Below are positions 1 through 12,818 of a DNA stretch of 64,000 nucleotides, piece after piece (position 1 is the first letter of the stretch; each line of letters opens with the position of its first letter). Made by a program: the position numbers and the translations under genes. Origin of the DNA: Streptomyces albus subsp. chlorinus (GTDB lineage Bacteria; Actinomycetota; Actinomycetes; Streptomycetales; Streptomycetaceae); the NCBI RefSeq assembly GCF_013302895.1, contig NZ_VJOK01000001.1:5830671-5894670 (forward strand), given 5' to 3'. The notes under the pieces were generated by a model. That model was given only the letters and a program-made list of their open reading frames with translations. It ran no database searches and had not been told where the DNA came from.

Positions 1-1
1 C

Positions 2-3000
2 GCCACGGTGGACGACGCCCGGCGCGAGGAGCTGCGCACGCTGGCCACCGCCGCGTTCGCGCGCGGCCGGGACGCCCGCGACGTCCACGCGCTGGCCGCC
101 TTCCACCTGGAGACCCTCGGCGCCTTCTCAGCCGCGACGGAACTGACCGACCCGCAAGGTCTCAGCACCGGGCGCGACTTCTCGCCGGGCGCCCGGTCCG
201 GTGTCCTGGACACCACGCAGATCCGGTCCGGCACCCGGCTGGAGAACGCGCCCTGGAACGTCCAGCACAGCGACGGCACCAAGCGCCCGGCCCCGTATGT
301 GGTCCGTGCCGTCGCCGACCCGGCCGACCCGGACGTCCTGCTGATGGACTTCGGCACGGGCCTGCTGCGGGTGAGCCACGAGGAACTGGAACACCTGCTG
401 GGCACCGATCCCCGGTTGCTCGGGCGCACGCTGAAGACCCCCCTGGTGCTGGACGTCGCGGGGCTTCCCAGCGGCTACGGGGAGTACCTGGCGGAAACCC
501 TCTCCCAGGGAACCGGCCGCAGGGCCTGGTACACCGAGGCGGACACGGACCTGACCGGCACGGGGACGGCGGGGCACCCCGTCCTCACCACCCACCCGGT
601 GGGCGGTCGCGTCCCGCGCTGGAGCAGCAGGCGCCCCGTCGATCCCCGGAACCCGACAGCGGCCCCGCTCCCCGCCCCGCCCCCGGCGCTCGCCTCCCCG
701 GACTCCGGCCAGGAGCCGCCGCCGGGCCAGGAGCCACCGTCGGACCAGCAGCCGGACCCGGGCCAGGAGCCGGACCCGGACGGGGGCCCGGTCACCGGCC
801 CCGCCGGGGAGCCGGCCCCCACCGACCCGGCCGACTCCGCCCTCGTCGCCGGTTTCGGCCGCGGCCACCGGGGGCTGCAGGGGGCGGTGTACGTCATGCC
901 GTTCCCCAAGGACGCCGTGCGCTGGCTGCACGAGCGGCTGGCCCGGACGGTGCGCGCCCGGGCCGCGGGCGAGGAGCCGCCCCGCGACCCGGAGGCCCAG
1001 GACGACGCGGGTGCCGCCGAGGCGCTCGGCCAGGACATCGCCGGCCAGTACGACGGCGACGAGCTGCTGGACGCGCTGCCGCACCTGCTGGGGCCCAAGG
1101 GCATGTCCCGCACGGTCACCTACGGGGGCCGCCGCTACCAGGTGTCGGCGCGGGTGGAGTTCTTCGGCCACCGGCCCTCTCCCACGATGACCGACGAGAC
1201 GGACGAGGGCCGGCAGGTCAGCGTCGAGGAGCGCAACCGGACGGCGGTCGATACCAGCGACACCCTCATCACCGGGAACGTCCGGAGCCTGCCGCTGTCC
1301 TACGGCCGTACCTGGCCGGTCCACGACGGCCGCAACCCGGCGGTCGCCTCGCAGACGTTCACCCCGAAGTTCACGCTGACGCACAATCAGCAGGCCGTCG
1401 TGGTGACCGTCCCGGAGAACTACACCGCGATGTCGGCGCTGGCGTTCTCCTCGGAGCCCTCGCACCCCTTCGAGTACGGGATGCGCTGGCAGTTCACGGC
1501 GGTGCCCGCCCCGGGCCCCGCCGCGCCGTCTCCGCACAGGGAAGAGGACTGGAGCGCCGCCGAGACCTCGCCCGGCCGCTTCACCGCGTGGTTCCCGCAC
1601 TACCTCACGCAGGGCATGCCGCCGCGCCCGTTCGGCCCGGTCTCCCCGCACGACATCCCGGCGGACCCGCGGACCCTCACCGACGAGCTGCCGCTGTACC
1701 GGGTGGACACCGTCCGCGACCCGTCCGGACTGTTCGACGCGTTCGTCGCCGCCGACCAACTGCGCCCGCATCTGCGCCGGATGTCGGACGAGTCCGCCGA
1801 GGAGCTGCGCACGTTCCTGGACGAGAACAACCAGCGCTCCGGCATCCTGCTCATGCTGTCCTCGGCCTACCCCTCGCCGATCCTCCTGGACCGCGGCGGG
1901 GAGCCGCTGGGCTACCTGGAGGTCTCCGTCCGCATCAACGCGCTCAGCCCCGACGCGCTGGCGCGCAGCAGCACGAAGGGCGTCCTGGAGACCGACCTGC
2001 TGCACACGGTCGGCGCCAGGACCGCGCTGACGGTGACCAACTCCGAGAAGGCCGAGTTCACCCTCAGCACCGCCCTCCAGGGGCCCCACGCGAGCGGCAG
2101 CTTCGCCTTCGGCGGCGGCTACAAGCACCAGCGGTCCCGCACCCTCGACTCCGGCGGCACCGCCTACGACTGGTTCAGTCTCGTCAGCGAGAACCCGCAC
2201 CTGCTGACGGACGCGGACCTCACCTACACCGCCGTGCTGGTGCTCCCCAAGGGCGGCCGGACCGAGCCCTTCACCCTGCACAGCCCCGCGGGCCAGTCCA
2301 TGCGGGTGCCGACCCTGGCCGACGCCGCCGGCATCCCCGTCGAACCCGGCCAGGAGCGGTACCTGCCGCCGGAGCTGGCCTCCATGCGTTCCCTCGGGGT
2401 CAACGCCACCCCTTTGAAGGTCACCGGCACCGGGCCGCTCTTCGACCGGCTGGAGGCGCTGCTGCGCACGCTGGGCTTCCTGCCGCCCTCCCAGCGGCAG
2501 CGCCTGGAGTGGCTGGACGACGACACCGCCGTCCTCATGGCGTGGCTGGCCAACTCCCGCAAGCTGACCCTCGCGCGGTCCCAGGTCGGCCTGCGCGGCG
2601 CGCTCGGCGCGATCATGGACGGCGGCCATGCCCTCTTCTTCGACCTGCCCCTCGCCCACGGCGTCTGGCGGGTCGGCGCCGACCTGTCCGTGGCGCCGAC
2701 GGAGGGCACCTCCCCCCGGCACGCGAAGAACCTGCCGGGCTGGTCGGTGCTGAACGCCAGCGGCATGGGAACCGTCGGCAGCGAGTCCCGCAGCTCCAGC
2801 CAGTCGCTGTTCGGTAACTTCTCCGCCGAGACCGGCGGCCCGGCCCCGCACCACTGGACGGTGGCGGGCGGCACCCCCACCAGCGCCTCGGCCACCCGCC
2901 AGATCACCGGCGACACCTCCGGGACTGCCGCTTCCCACAGCCTCGACATGATCACCTACGCGCAGAGCGGGCTCGGCGTCTTCCACCTCCCCGGCACCTT

Positions 3001-6000
3001 CACCATGAAGGTTTTCTCGGCGAACGGCGACACCCCGCTGGCCACGTTCGGCCCCCAGGACGGCACCGTCTCCCTCGCCGTCCCGCTGACCCGTACGCTC
3101 GCCGCCCCGTCGGCTCCTCTGGGCCCGGTCACCGTACGGCGGGCCACGGACGAGGACTTCCGCAGATCGCGGATGGCCCCCGGCGCCTCCGGGCAACGCC
3201 CGCGGGACGCGGTGCTGCTCCCCGGAGGCGCCCACATCGACCTGGCGATGGGCAGCGGCGCGCTGAACCGGACCTTCCGGCAGTTGCTGGGCGGCATCGA
3301 CCCGGTGGCCGACGGCAGCGGCGGACCCGGTCCGCTGGCCCGGGTCCTGCGCTGGGCCGCCGCGCAGGGCTCCGACCTTCTCGCGCACCTGCCCTCGGCC
3401 CTCACCGCCTTGGCCGAACCCGCCCGCTGGATCAAGGACATGACCGTCGGCCAGTCCGTCGCGGACGTGGAGAGCCCGGTCCAGGAGGTGCTGCGGGCCG
3501 CGTCGTCCCCGACCGTTCTCCTTGCCCGGGCGCTCCAGATCTTCCGTGGCGTCCACGTCATCGACGCCGGCACCTCGGGCTCGCTGGTGGGCACCGAGAT
3601 CCAGGGCGAGATCCGCGGCTTCCTCCACAACGCGGTCCACGGGGGCACCGGATACCTGGACGCGAACCCCGACGGCTCCACCTGGGCCGAGAACGACGTC
3701 ACCACCACCGACTCGGCCTGGCGCGGCACCACCACCGGCCACTCCGAGCAGACCGCCACGGGCCTGACCGCCTCGCACACCGGCGAGCACCCCGCCAGCG
3801 GATCGGGCGGCGGCGGCCGCAACCTGGCCGTCGCCCGCGGCCGGACCGACACCGACTCGGCCTTCACCGACCGTGTCTCCTCCACGGCACACGCCAAGGA
3901 CCCGTTCCACATCTTCCGGGCGGACGCCACCTACATCGTCCTGCTGCGCAAGGGGCACCGCAACGCGGTCGCGAACGCCGTGGGCGTGGGCCCGCACAGT
4001 TCGGTGGCGTACGCCGTGACGGTCCCCGGCGGTGTGGTGTTCTGGGTGGCCGAGAGCGTGGTCAGGCGGGATCCGCGACTGGCCCGGCTGGCCGGCCTGG
4101 AACCGTCGAGCCTGCCCATGGACCGGCTCCTGCCGCGGTACTTCGCCCGCTCCGGCGGCCGGTCGCTGGGGTTCGCCACCGTTCCGGAGGCGCTGCCGGC
4201 CGGCTCGCTGGACGGCTTCACCGAGGCGATCCGCGCCGCCGTCGAACGCGAGGCGCCCGGCTCCCTTACGCCGGGGAGCGGCCGTCACGTCCGCGGGCTC
4301 GCCGCGCGCATCGCGGAGGCGGGCGGCGTGACCGGTCTGCGGGCGCTGGCGTCCGGCGGGTCCGGCCACTGGCAGCGCTTCCACTTCCCCTACCGGGGCC
4401 GCACCGGGCTGCACCTGGTGGAGGTGGCGCTCAACGCCCGCCCGGCACCGGGCACCGACCTGACCGCGCTGCGCGGCACGCCTCAGCCCTACGCGGGGCT
4501 GGACAACATCAACTCCGCGGCGGCGACCGCGCTCACCCACAGCCTCTCCCGCAGCACCGGGTTCGCGCTCACGCTCAGCGGGACGGGCGGCTACACCCTG
4601 CTGCCGGGCACCAAGCGCAGCGGGAGCGCCGGGGCCACCGCCTCCTTCACCAGCACGGGCAGCCGCGGCGTCTCCCGCACGGTCACCCACAACCACCAGG
4701 AGTGGGCGCGTACCTACCGGCCCGCCGTCCACTTCCAGGTGGCGTACGCGTACCGGGCCGAGGTCACCTCCAGGAGGCTGGACGAGTCGGCGCTGGGCTT
4801 CCTGAGCAACCGGGTCGCCTCGCTGGGCGAGTTGGCGCGGCGGATGCTGGGCGGTGCACTGCCGGCGGCCGACACCGCCGGGCTGGCCCGCTGGATGGAC
4901 CAGGTCCTCGGCCGGAACGCGGCCTCCGGGACACCGGGCACCCCCGCTCCCGCCCCGGCGGCCGACCCCGTCACACCCGTCACCGTCACGCTGCGGTTCC
5001 CCGACAGCGAGACCCCGCGGCTCGGCGAGGACGGAACCCCGCACCTGCCCGCCCCGCCGCCGGTCCTCATCACACCGGGCGTGCACCGGGCCGACCCCCG
5101 GCGCCCCGCCGTCCCGACGGCCCCCGCCCCCGCCCCGGCCACCGGCGGGCACGGCACCCCGGCCACCGGAACGGAACGGGAGCGGCTGCGTGGCACCGGG
5201 CGGTGGAACCCGGCCGGGCCGGTCACCGTCTACGACTTCGACGCCATGGACCAGCTCGCCGACGCGCTGCGCCAGGTCGACCCGGAGCTGCGCGGCAAGG
5301 ACCTGCCCAAGACCTCCACCTCCGCAGAGGCCACCATGCGCCGGCTCGGCGACCTCATCCGGCGCGGCAGGGTCACGCTCACGCCCGCCCAGGCGTCCCG
5401 CTACACCGGCGAGGAGCCCTCCGGCGGTTCCGCGCGCGTCGGCGTCGCGCTCTACCGCCCGCAGGCGGAGACCGTCAGCCGGCAGGTGATGCTCATGCGG
5501 ATGCGCACCACCGTCAGCAGCTACGCCACGAGCGGCAGCCGCACCCTCGCCCCGTCGGTGGCCGTGCCGGTCAAGGGCGGGCTGTCCGACGGCGACACCG
5601 ACACCCTCTCCGGGACCGTCCCGGTGGCGGGCGAGAACACCGGCGTCGGCCAGGCCACCGGGGGCACCAGCTTCCGCCGCGAGGTCCTCAAGTTCGGCCT
5701 GCCCACCTCCGAGAACGCCGAGGGCGAGCCCGACGACAGCGGCTTCCTGGGCTTCACGCTCACCGCCCACGCCGTACTGGAGGTCAGCGGCCCCGACGGC
5801 ACCCGCTGGGTCACCGGCAACGTGGTGCTGCGCCCCACCCTGGAAGACGTGCTGGGCCTCGGCCTCGGCCCGGCCCGCCCGTTGAAGGGGGTCTACGACG
5901 CCCCGGCCGCCCTCGCCGGGCACGGCCTGCACGACTGGCGGGCGCTGCGCCCCGAGGAGTTCGGCGACCGGCTGGCCGAGGCGTTCGCCGAGCAGGACAC

Positions 6001-9000
6001 GCGTGCCCAGGTGTGGTTGGACGCGGGCGAGGTGGCGCCGGAGACCGGGCGGACGCTGGAGGCCGTCCGCCGGGACCTGCTCGACGGCGCCGGGCCCGGG
6101 CAGGCTCTCGACGCCCGGGCAGCCACGCTCCCCGCCGACATCCGCCTCGCCCTGGACGCGGCGGCCCGCGCCACCGACCGCGCGCGGCGGCCCGTCGAAC
6201 TCGTCCTGCGCACCGTGGACGGTACGGTCCACCTGCCCTTCGCCCCCGGCCCGGCGCACGGCTGGGCGTCCGAGATGCCGGTGCCGTCCGTCGAGGTGAC
6301 CCCGCCCGCACCGGCGACCGCCGTCGCCGTGCCGCAGGAGGGGACCGCGCAGGACGCGGCCCCCAGGGAGCGGACGGCCGCGGCCCGGCGCCTGACCGCC
6401 CCGGTGGCGCCCCGCCCGGTGCTGACCCGCCGTCAGCTGGAGGGTGTGGCACGCCGTCTGGCGCGGACCCTGCCGGTGAGCGCGCTGACGGTGCGGCGGT
6501 GCCTGACCCTGGTGGCCGGACTGCGGGACGCGCTGTATCCGGGCGGGGTGCGCGCCGCGGGCACCGTGGACGACTCGGTGGTCGCCGCGGGCCCCGACGA
6601 GGCGGCCACGGGTCTGGTGGCCGGGCCGGGCTGGCGTCCGGTGCGCGACTGGGAGGCGGTGGCCCGCGCGGTGGCGGACGCCGGGCCGGGCGCGGCGGCG
6701 TTCGTGCTGGCGCGGCGCCAGGGCGGCGAGCTGGGGCACGCGTGGGCCGCCTACCACCTGGGCGGGCGGACCGGTGTGGTGACGGTGGACCCGTCGGCGC
6801 CCGAGGGCCGCCGGGTGTCGGCGTCCCCGCCCTACCTGGCGCCCGTCGAGGCGCGGGCCGTGGTGGTCGACCGGGCCGGACGCGTCCTGGCGGACGCGCT
6901 GCCCCCGGTCCCCGAGTCCGCGTCCCCGGCCCACGCGGTGGCCGAGCGGCCGACCGGTCGCGACTACGGCGCCATCGGGCTGGAGGCCGAGGAGCGGTAC
7001 CTGTTCGCCATTCGCGGCGAGGGGCGCGAGGCGATGGTGCTGGGGTGGGGCCCCGGCCTGTCGCTGGTGGCCGACAAGACGCACTTCTGGCTCGTCCCCG
7101 ACACCAAGGAACTCTTCGACGTCACCAGCAGGCCCGAGGTGCCGCGGGGTGCGCGCCAGCCCGTCCTGTCAGTGTTCGCCATCGGCGAGATCGTCGTCGA
7201 CGCGATGGCCGTCCTCCCGGGCGAGCAGCGGCAGTCGCCGGAAGAGGGAATGGCCCGGCTCGCACGGCTGCGGCACCGGCTGAGTCTCGCGAACAACTAC
7301 CCGGGCGGGGTGCCGCTGGAGTCCCTCCTGGCGGACCTCCCCGGCTGGGAAGTGACCGAGGGCGGCAAACGCACCAGGGTCTACCCCCATCGCCCCGGTT
7401 ACAACGGCCGCGTCTACGTGCAGCCCACCGACGGCGTTCCCGCCGTCGGCCTGCGAAAGCTCCAGGACCTCGCCGCACGGCGGCTGATGCTGCCGGCGAA
7501 CGTGCTGATCCTCAGCGCAGGGAAGGCGTTCGGCCGCTGGCTCACCCGGGACTTCGTCCTTCGCACCACCGGCTACGAAGCGTCCGCGGAGCTGTTGCCG
7601 TTCCTCTCGGCCGTCCCGGACGCCGACAAGGTGTGGGGCTACGGCTGGCTGCTGTTCTGCCACGTCGCCGCCTTGCCGGTCCACGAGCTGGAGGCGGCCG
7701 ACAGCGCGTCGCAGGCGCAGCCACTGGCCAAGAACATGCTGACGGTGGCGTCCCGGCACCCGTTCGACCGGACGCTGCTGAGCATGGGGAGGCGCATCCG
7801 CGCGTTCCTCGACTGGCACCACGACGAGATCACCGACATGGCGGTCACCATGCTGACCCAGTTGCTGACCCGCTACCAGGACTTCTTCGGCACGCAGTTC
7901 TCCGCGGACTTCTTCGACGCTGCCCACGAGGGCGCACCGTCGGCGCGCGAGCAGCTGACCGCCGGCCTGACCGGCCGGACGTCGCGAGGGCGCGCAGTCG
8001 GCCAGTACGAGACCGTCGGCATGGAGGACTACCACCGGCTGGACACCGACCAGGGACGCCTGGCGGTCCCCCTGCTCCTGGAGGAGCTGCGGCACTACGG
8101 CATCTCCGACAAGTTGATGACCGACGAGGACATCCGCGAAACCTTCACCGAACTCGCGGACTTCAGCCGGGAGGCATACCGGCGGGCCGTGGAGTCCGCG
8201 GTGCCGCTCTCCGACGAGGTGCTGCGCCGCGCCGTGCGGCGCATCGTGGACAACACCGCCGTACGGGATCTCGCCCCGTTCCTGGCGATGGCGCTGAACG
8301 GCATGCGGGGTGCCGGCCGGCAGGCCGAGCACCTGCTGTCCGCGTACGACGCGCACGACCTCGCCGAGGCATTGGGCGCCTACGCGCTCGGCACCCCGCT
8401 GCCCGACGGCCTCCACCGGAAGCTCGACGGGGCGGTCCGCCGGGCCAAGGACCTCCTCCCCGAGGTGCCGCGGGGAGAGCGCACGCGTGCCCGGCAGACC
8501 GTGGAGGCCGCGCGCCGCGCCCTGCGCGTTCTCGCCGATCCCGCACAACTGCCGTCGCGAGTCCGCTGGAACAGGGACATCCCCGCCCTGGACGGAACCT
8601 TGGTGCGGGTGGACCAGGTGAGCCGGGTGAAGCACACGGAGCCCGAGGAGGGCGACCCGGTGGGTTTCTCCTCGCGCCCGGTCCGGGACCGGGACGGCCG
8701 GCAGGCCTCCTACGGTCTGCTGCCCAAGCTCACCGTGTACACCAACCTGCTGTGGTCCCAGCGGTACCGCAGCCCCGCAGGGCTGGCGGTGCCGGAGACC
8801 CCGCCCCTCGCCCTGCCGTTCAAGAAGGCGTACCTGGTGGGCCTCAGCGGGAACGCCGCTGCGGTCCGGCTCGGACTGCTGGACGGCTCGGACAAGGCGT
8901 TCGGCTACTCCGCCGCCCTGGACTACCTCTTCGCCGCCGACCCCGACCTGACCGCCCTCGGCAGAAGGACCGCCGCCGTCGTCCTGGGTGCGGATGTGGC

Positions 9001-12000
9001 GGGACCGCCCCCGCACGACCCACTGGAGCACCCGGTCGCCGGCCAGCTGATGGCCAATGCCTGGGACCGCTGGGTGTGGACCTCCGGCCTGGGGCAGGAG
9101 CCGTCCCTCCTGCCCGGCGACGACCACGCCGGACCGCGGTTCGGGCTGGCCGAGGGCGACTGGTGGGCCGGGTTCCGCCCCGAACCGACCTCCCCCCAGC
9201 TCGCCCGGCTGGCCCGCAGGGTCACCGGCGACCGGCGCCGGGGCCCGGACGTGCTGCGCTGGGTGCGGGCCGTCCGACTCGTCTACGGGCCGCTGCTGGA
9301 GGACGACACCGCCGCCTTCGAGGCGCTGCTGCGCGGGTTCCACATCCTCGACGAGGTACGGGCGGCCCACGGCGACCGTACCCCGCTGACGTGGGAGGGC
9401 CTGCGCACCGTGGTCGCCTCGTACACCGGGCCGGCCGGGACGCCCTTCACGCAGGCGTTGCCGTTCGCCATTGTCGCCGCCGCCGGCCAACTGGGCACCC
9501 ACGTGGAGCTGTCCGGATACACCCTGTCCCAGAGGTTCGCCGCCCTGCGCGCCTGGGAGCGGGGTGCCTACGGCCCGTCCGGCCAGGCCCTTGCCGCCCA
9601 GGGCCCCGGCGGTCTGACGGTGCGCGGCTGGATGAGCGACGCCCCGGCGTCCTTCGCCTCCACCGGGCACGGCGCTCGCGGTCCCTGGGCCGAACCGCCC
9701 GCCGCGCCCGCGACACCCCCGGCTCCCTACGACGCCGAAGCCCACTACGCCGCGATCGAGCGGAGCCTCTTCGGGCAGTCGCGGACGCAGTCGCCGTCGC
9801 AGTCGCAGCCCGGGGCGCGGGAGGCCCTGCGGCGGCTCAACGCCCTGCGGGCGGGCGTCCCGGCGCTGCGCGGCGGGCCGCTCGACCTGGACGCGCTCAC
9901 CCGCCACGTGCTCATGCTGGGCCCGGACACGCCCGTCACCATGGACGACCGGCGAACCCTGGTACGGCTCGCGGGGGACCCGGCCATGGCGAACGCCCCG
10001 AGCCTCGCCCGGCTCTCCGCCCAGTACCTGAAGCGGAACGGCGCGCTGTCCGACGAGCTCCGCTTCACCGGGATCAACGGCGCGCGCGGCCTGAACTGGA
10101 CCGGCTCGCCCCTCGACCCCGCCTTCGACCTGGGCCGCACCACCACCTTCGACCACGGCACCGCCACCACCGCGCCGAAGCCGGCACCATGGGGCCCCGC
10201 TCCCTACGCGGTGGTCGCGGGCGGATCGGCGCTCACGGTCACCGTGCGGGGCAGCGGCGGCTTCCGGCGCGACGCCCCGAAGGACGTCGTCGCCGAACTC
10301 CTCGCCCTGGACGACGTACTGAACGCGCTGCCGGACGACATCCCCCTGCTGATGGCCGTCCCCCTGGCGGCCGTGGGCGGACAGGCGCTGACCCAGGACA
10401 GCGCCGACCTGCTGCGCCGGAACGTATGGTCCCCGAGCGCCTACCTCGTGCTGAGGGGCATGGTCGGCCTCGACGTCTCCGAGGAGCACGCGATCGCCGG
10501 CGGCTGGCTGCTCAGCGAGCCAGGCGCCCCGGCGGGGGAGGCGGACCGGGGCGAGGAGTGGGAGCGCCATGTGTTCTCGCTGCCCGTCATCGGCCCCGAC
10601 CACCGCTCCGCCGGGCACGCGACCTTCCCGCTCGGCGACTCGGGCGTCCGGGCCCGCAGCCGCACGCTGCTGGACCTGCCGACGGCCACGCACTTCGTCC
10701 ACTACGACGAGGCGACCGGCGCGGTCAGCCAGCCGGTCCCCCTGCCGTGGGTGGTGGCCAACGAACGCAGCCCGTACTTCGCGGCCCGGCACGGCAGGCC
10801 CGGCAGCTCCCAATGGGCCCTCACCGACACGGGGGACGGCAGGCCGGGCTTTCTGCACACCGCCGGGACGCGGACGACCGGCGCCCTGAAGCGGCGGCGG
10901 AGCCTGAAGCGGCTGCCCGCCACCTCCCCGATCGTGGGACCGGTGTGCCTGAGCACGCTGCCGGATGGCATCGGCTACGTCGGCACATTCGGCCCGGTGC
11001 CCTTCGTGCCCGACCCGCTGGCGGCCGACTCCGAGGCGCAGCAGATGGCCACCGACAACGGCCGCCCGGTGTACGGGTTCGCACGCAGGGCGCACGCGGG
11101 GATCAGGTCGGCCGACGGGGAGCACCTCGGGGCGGGCACCGACGCCCGGGGGCGGGTGTACGCCCCTCAGGTGCGGATGCCGCTGCCGCGGGGCGCGGAG
11201 CTGGACGGCCGGGCCCGCGCGGCCGGGCTGCACACCGGGAGCGGTCCGGCGCCGGAGGCGGTCCGGGAGCGGGCACTGCGTCTGGTGCGGCTGCTGCGCA
11301 TGCGGTTCGGCGACCGGATCGACCAGGCGCCCAAGTACCCGGAGCTGCTGCGGGGCGCGGGCGCGCTGGACGCGATGCTGCGCGACGACCCCGCGCTGGC
11401 CCGGGTGCCCCTGTTCACTGTGGAACTGTTCGACCGCGTGGTGGCCGCCTTCCAGGCGCGGCAGCCGGCCGGTGCCCAACGCCCCACCGCGCAGCAGGCC
11501 ATGGCGTCGCTGCTGAGACTGGCGGGCGAGGCGCGGGAACGGAACCCGCGGCTCCCGCTCACCGGCTTCGTCCCGCTGCCTCTGGTCGTACGGGTCGCCG
11601 CCCTGCTCGCCGACCCCGGCTTCGACACCCTCACCGCGCACATCCTCCAGCTCCCGGCGCAGCGGCAGGTCGGCGACGCGGAGCGGTCGCGGATGCTGTG
11701 GGCCGAGGTGAAGGTCCAGGAACTGCTGTCCCGGCTCGGGCAGAGCGGCGAACAGGCGGTGGACGGGTTCGGGGCCGCGGTGCTCCATCTGTCCGCCCCG
11801 GACCCGGTGCAGCGCCCGCAGCTCGTCCAACTCCTGCGGAGGGCGGCGGCCCTGGGACGCGACCTCGGGCAGGCCAGGGAGGTCGCGCAGCTGCACCTGG
11901 AGCTGCGTGGCGCGCTGGTGGCCACGTCGCTGATGACCGCCAAGGGCGGCGCGGTGCTCGGCCGTGACCACACCGGCGCCCACCCGGCCGCCGGGCCCCT

Positions 12001-12818
12001 CGACCTCGACCCGGCCACGGTCACGCTGCTGCGGCGCGAGCCGGACGGCGGGCTCGTGCCCGACTCCACGGTCCGGGCACCGTGGTACGACCCGCAGAAG
12101 CCCCACGCACCCCTGCCCTGGCTGTACCGGGCCCACCAGGTACGGGGCAGGACCGTGATCGGCACACCGGTGCAGCACGCCGAGGTCGGCGAGATGTTCC
12201 ACCGCGACCCCGGGCTGGCCGACCTGCCGCTCAACACTCCGGTCGTCCTGCTCGTGGAAGGCGCCCGGCCCCGCCCGGGCACCCCGGTCGCGGACAGCCT
12301 GCCGGGCCAGGCCGCCCTGCTGGCGGGCCGCCACGTCTGGTCCGCGTACGGGAAGCCGACGCTCTACACCGACCCCGTGACAGGGAAGACCACGGTCGCC
12401 CTGGAGCCGGACGACTCCGGCCGGCCGCGCCCCGTGACCGACCTCGGGGTGGTCGTCCCGGCCAACGTCCGGGGCGCGTTCGGGAACCCCGGGCCCCTCG
12501 CACCGCTGCCCACGGCCGGTGGGCCGGTGCCCACCGCACCGGTGACAGCACCGGCCCCCGCTCCGTCCTTCGCGGCCACCGACCCCGCCTCCGGTGCGGA
12601 CAACATAGGCACGACCCCCTCGGCACAGCCGGAACCCGCGCAGACCGCCACCCTGCCGCCCCGGCCCCCCGCCCCGCAGACGGAAACGAGCGACGACGAG
12701 CCGGGCCACGTGGGGGCCGGCCACGGGGAGCCGGGCAACGGGGAGCCGGGCAGCGAAGGGGCGGTCCAGGCGGAGCCCGGTCGCGACGGGACGGGGCACG
12801 GCCGGGCGGGGCGCCCCC
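2..12818 (+). CDS. Giant multidomain protein (papain-like / 'lonely Cys' type), 5'-truncated
   Basis: The open frame enters from the window edge, so the true start is outside. About 4,270 residues are visible before the frame breaks. Numbering from the GTG codon at nucleotide 8, a Pro/Gln/Glu-rich linker lies near residues 220-280, followed by repeated beta-rich modules that I cannot assign. Near residues 2140-2300 there is a papain-like module with Cys2165 (context VRRCLTLVAGL), His2244 (LGHAWAAYH) and Asp2261 (VTVDPSAPEG). These match the Cys-His-Asp order of the Tox-PL / toxin glutamine deamidase family. Cys3647 (GPVCLSTLPDGIGYVG) lies in a segment resembling giant Streptomyces proteins annotated as lonely-Cys-domain proteins. 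The next genes are type VII secretion-associated, so I infer a giant secreted effector or toxin. The family match is from memory, and cellular activity is unknown. Confidence 0.75.

Noticed and set aside
128..7084. A 2,318-residue antisense reading frame opposite the giant gene.
   Set aside because: Its composition is the mirror image of the sense gene's GC3 bias, with Arg/Gly/His-rich text and no recognisable motif.
7169..12799. A 1,876-residue minus-strand frame.
   Set aside because: It lacks conserved motifs and matches the antisense of the giant gene.
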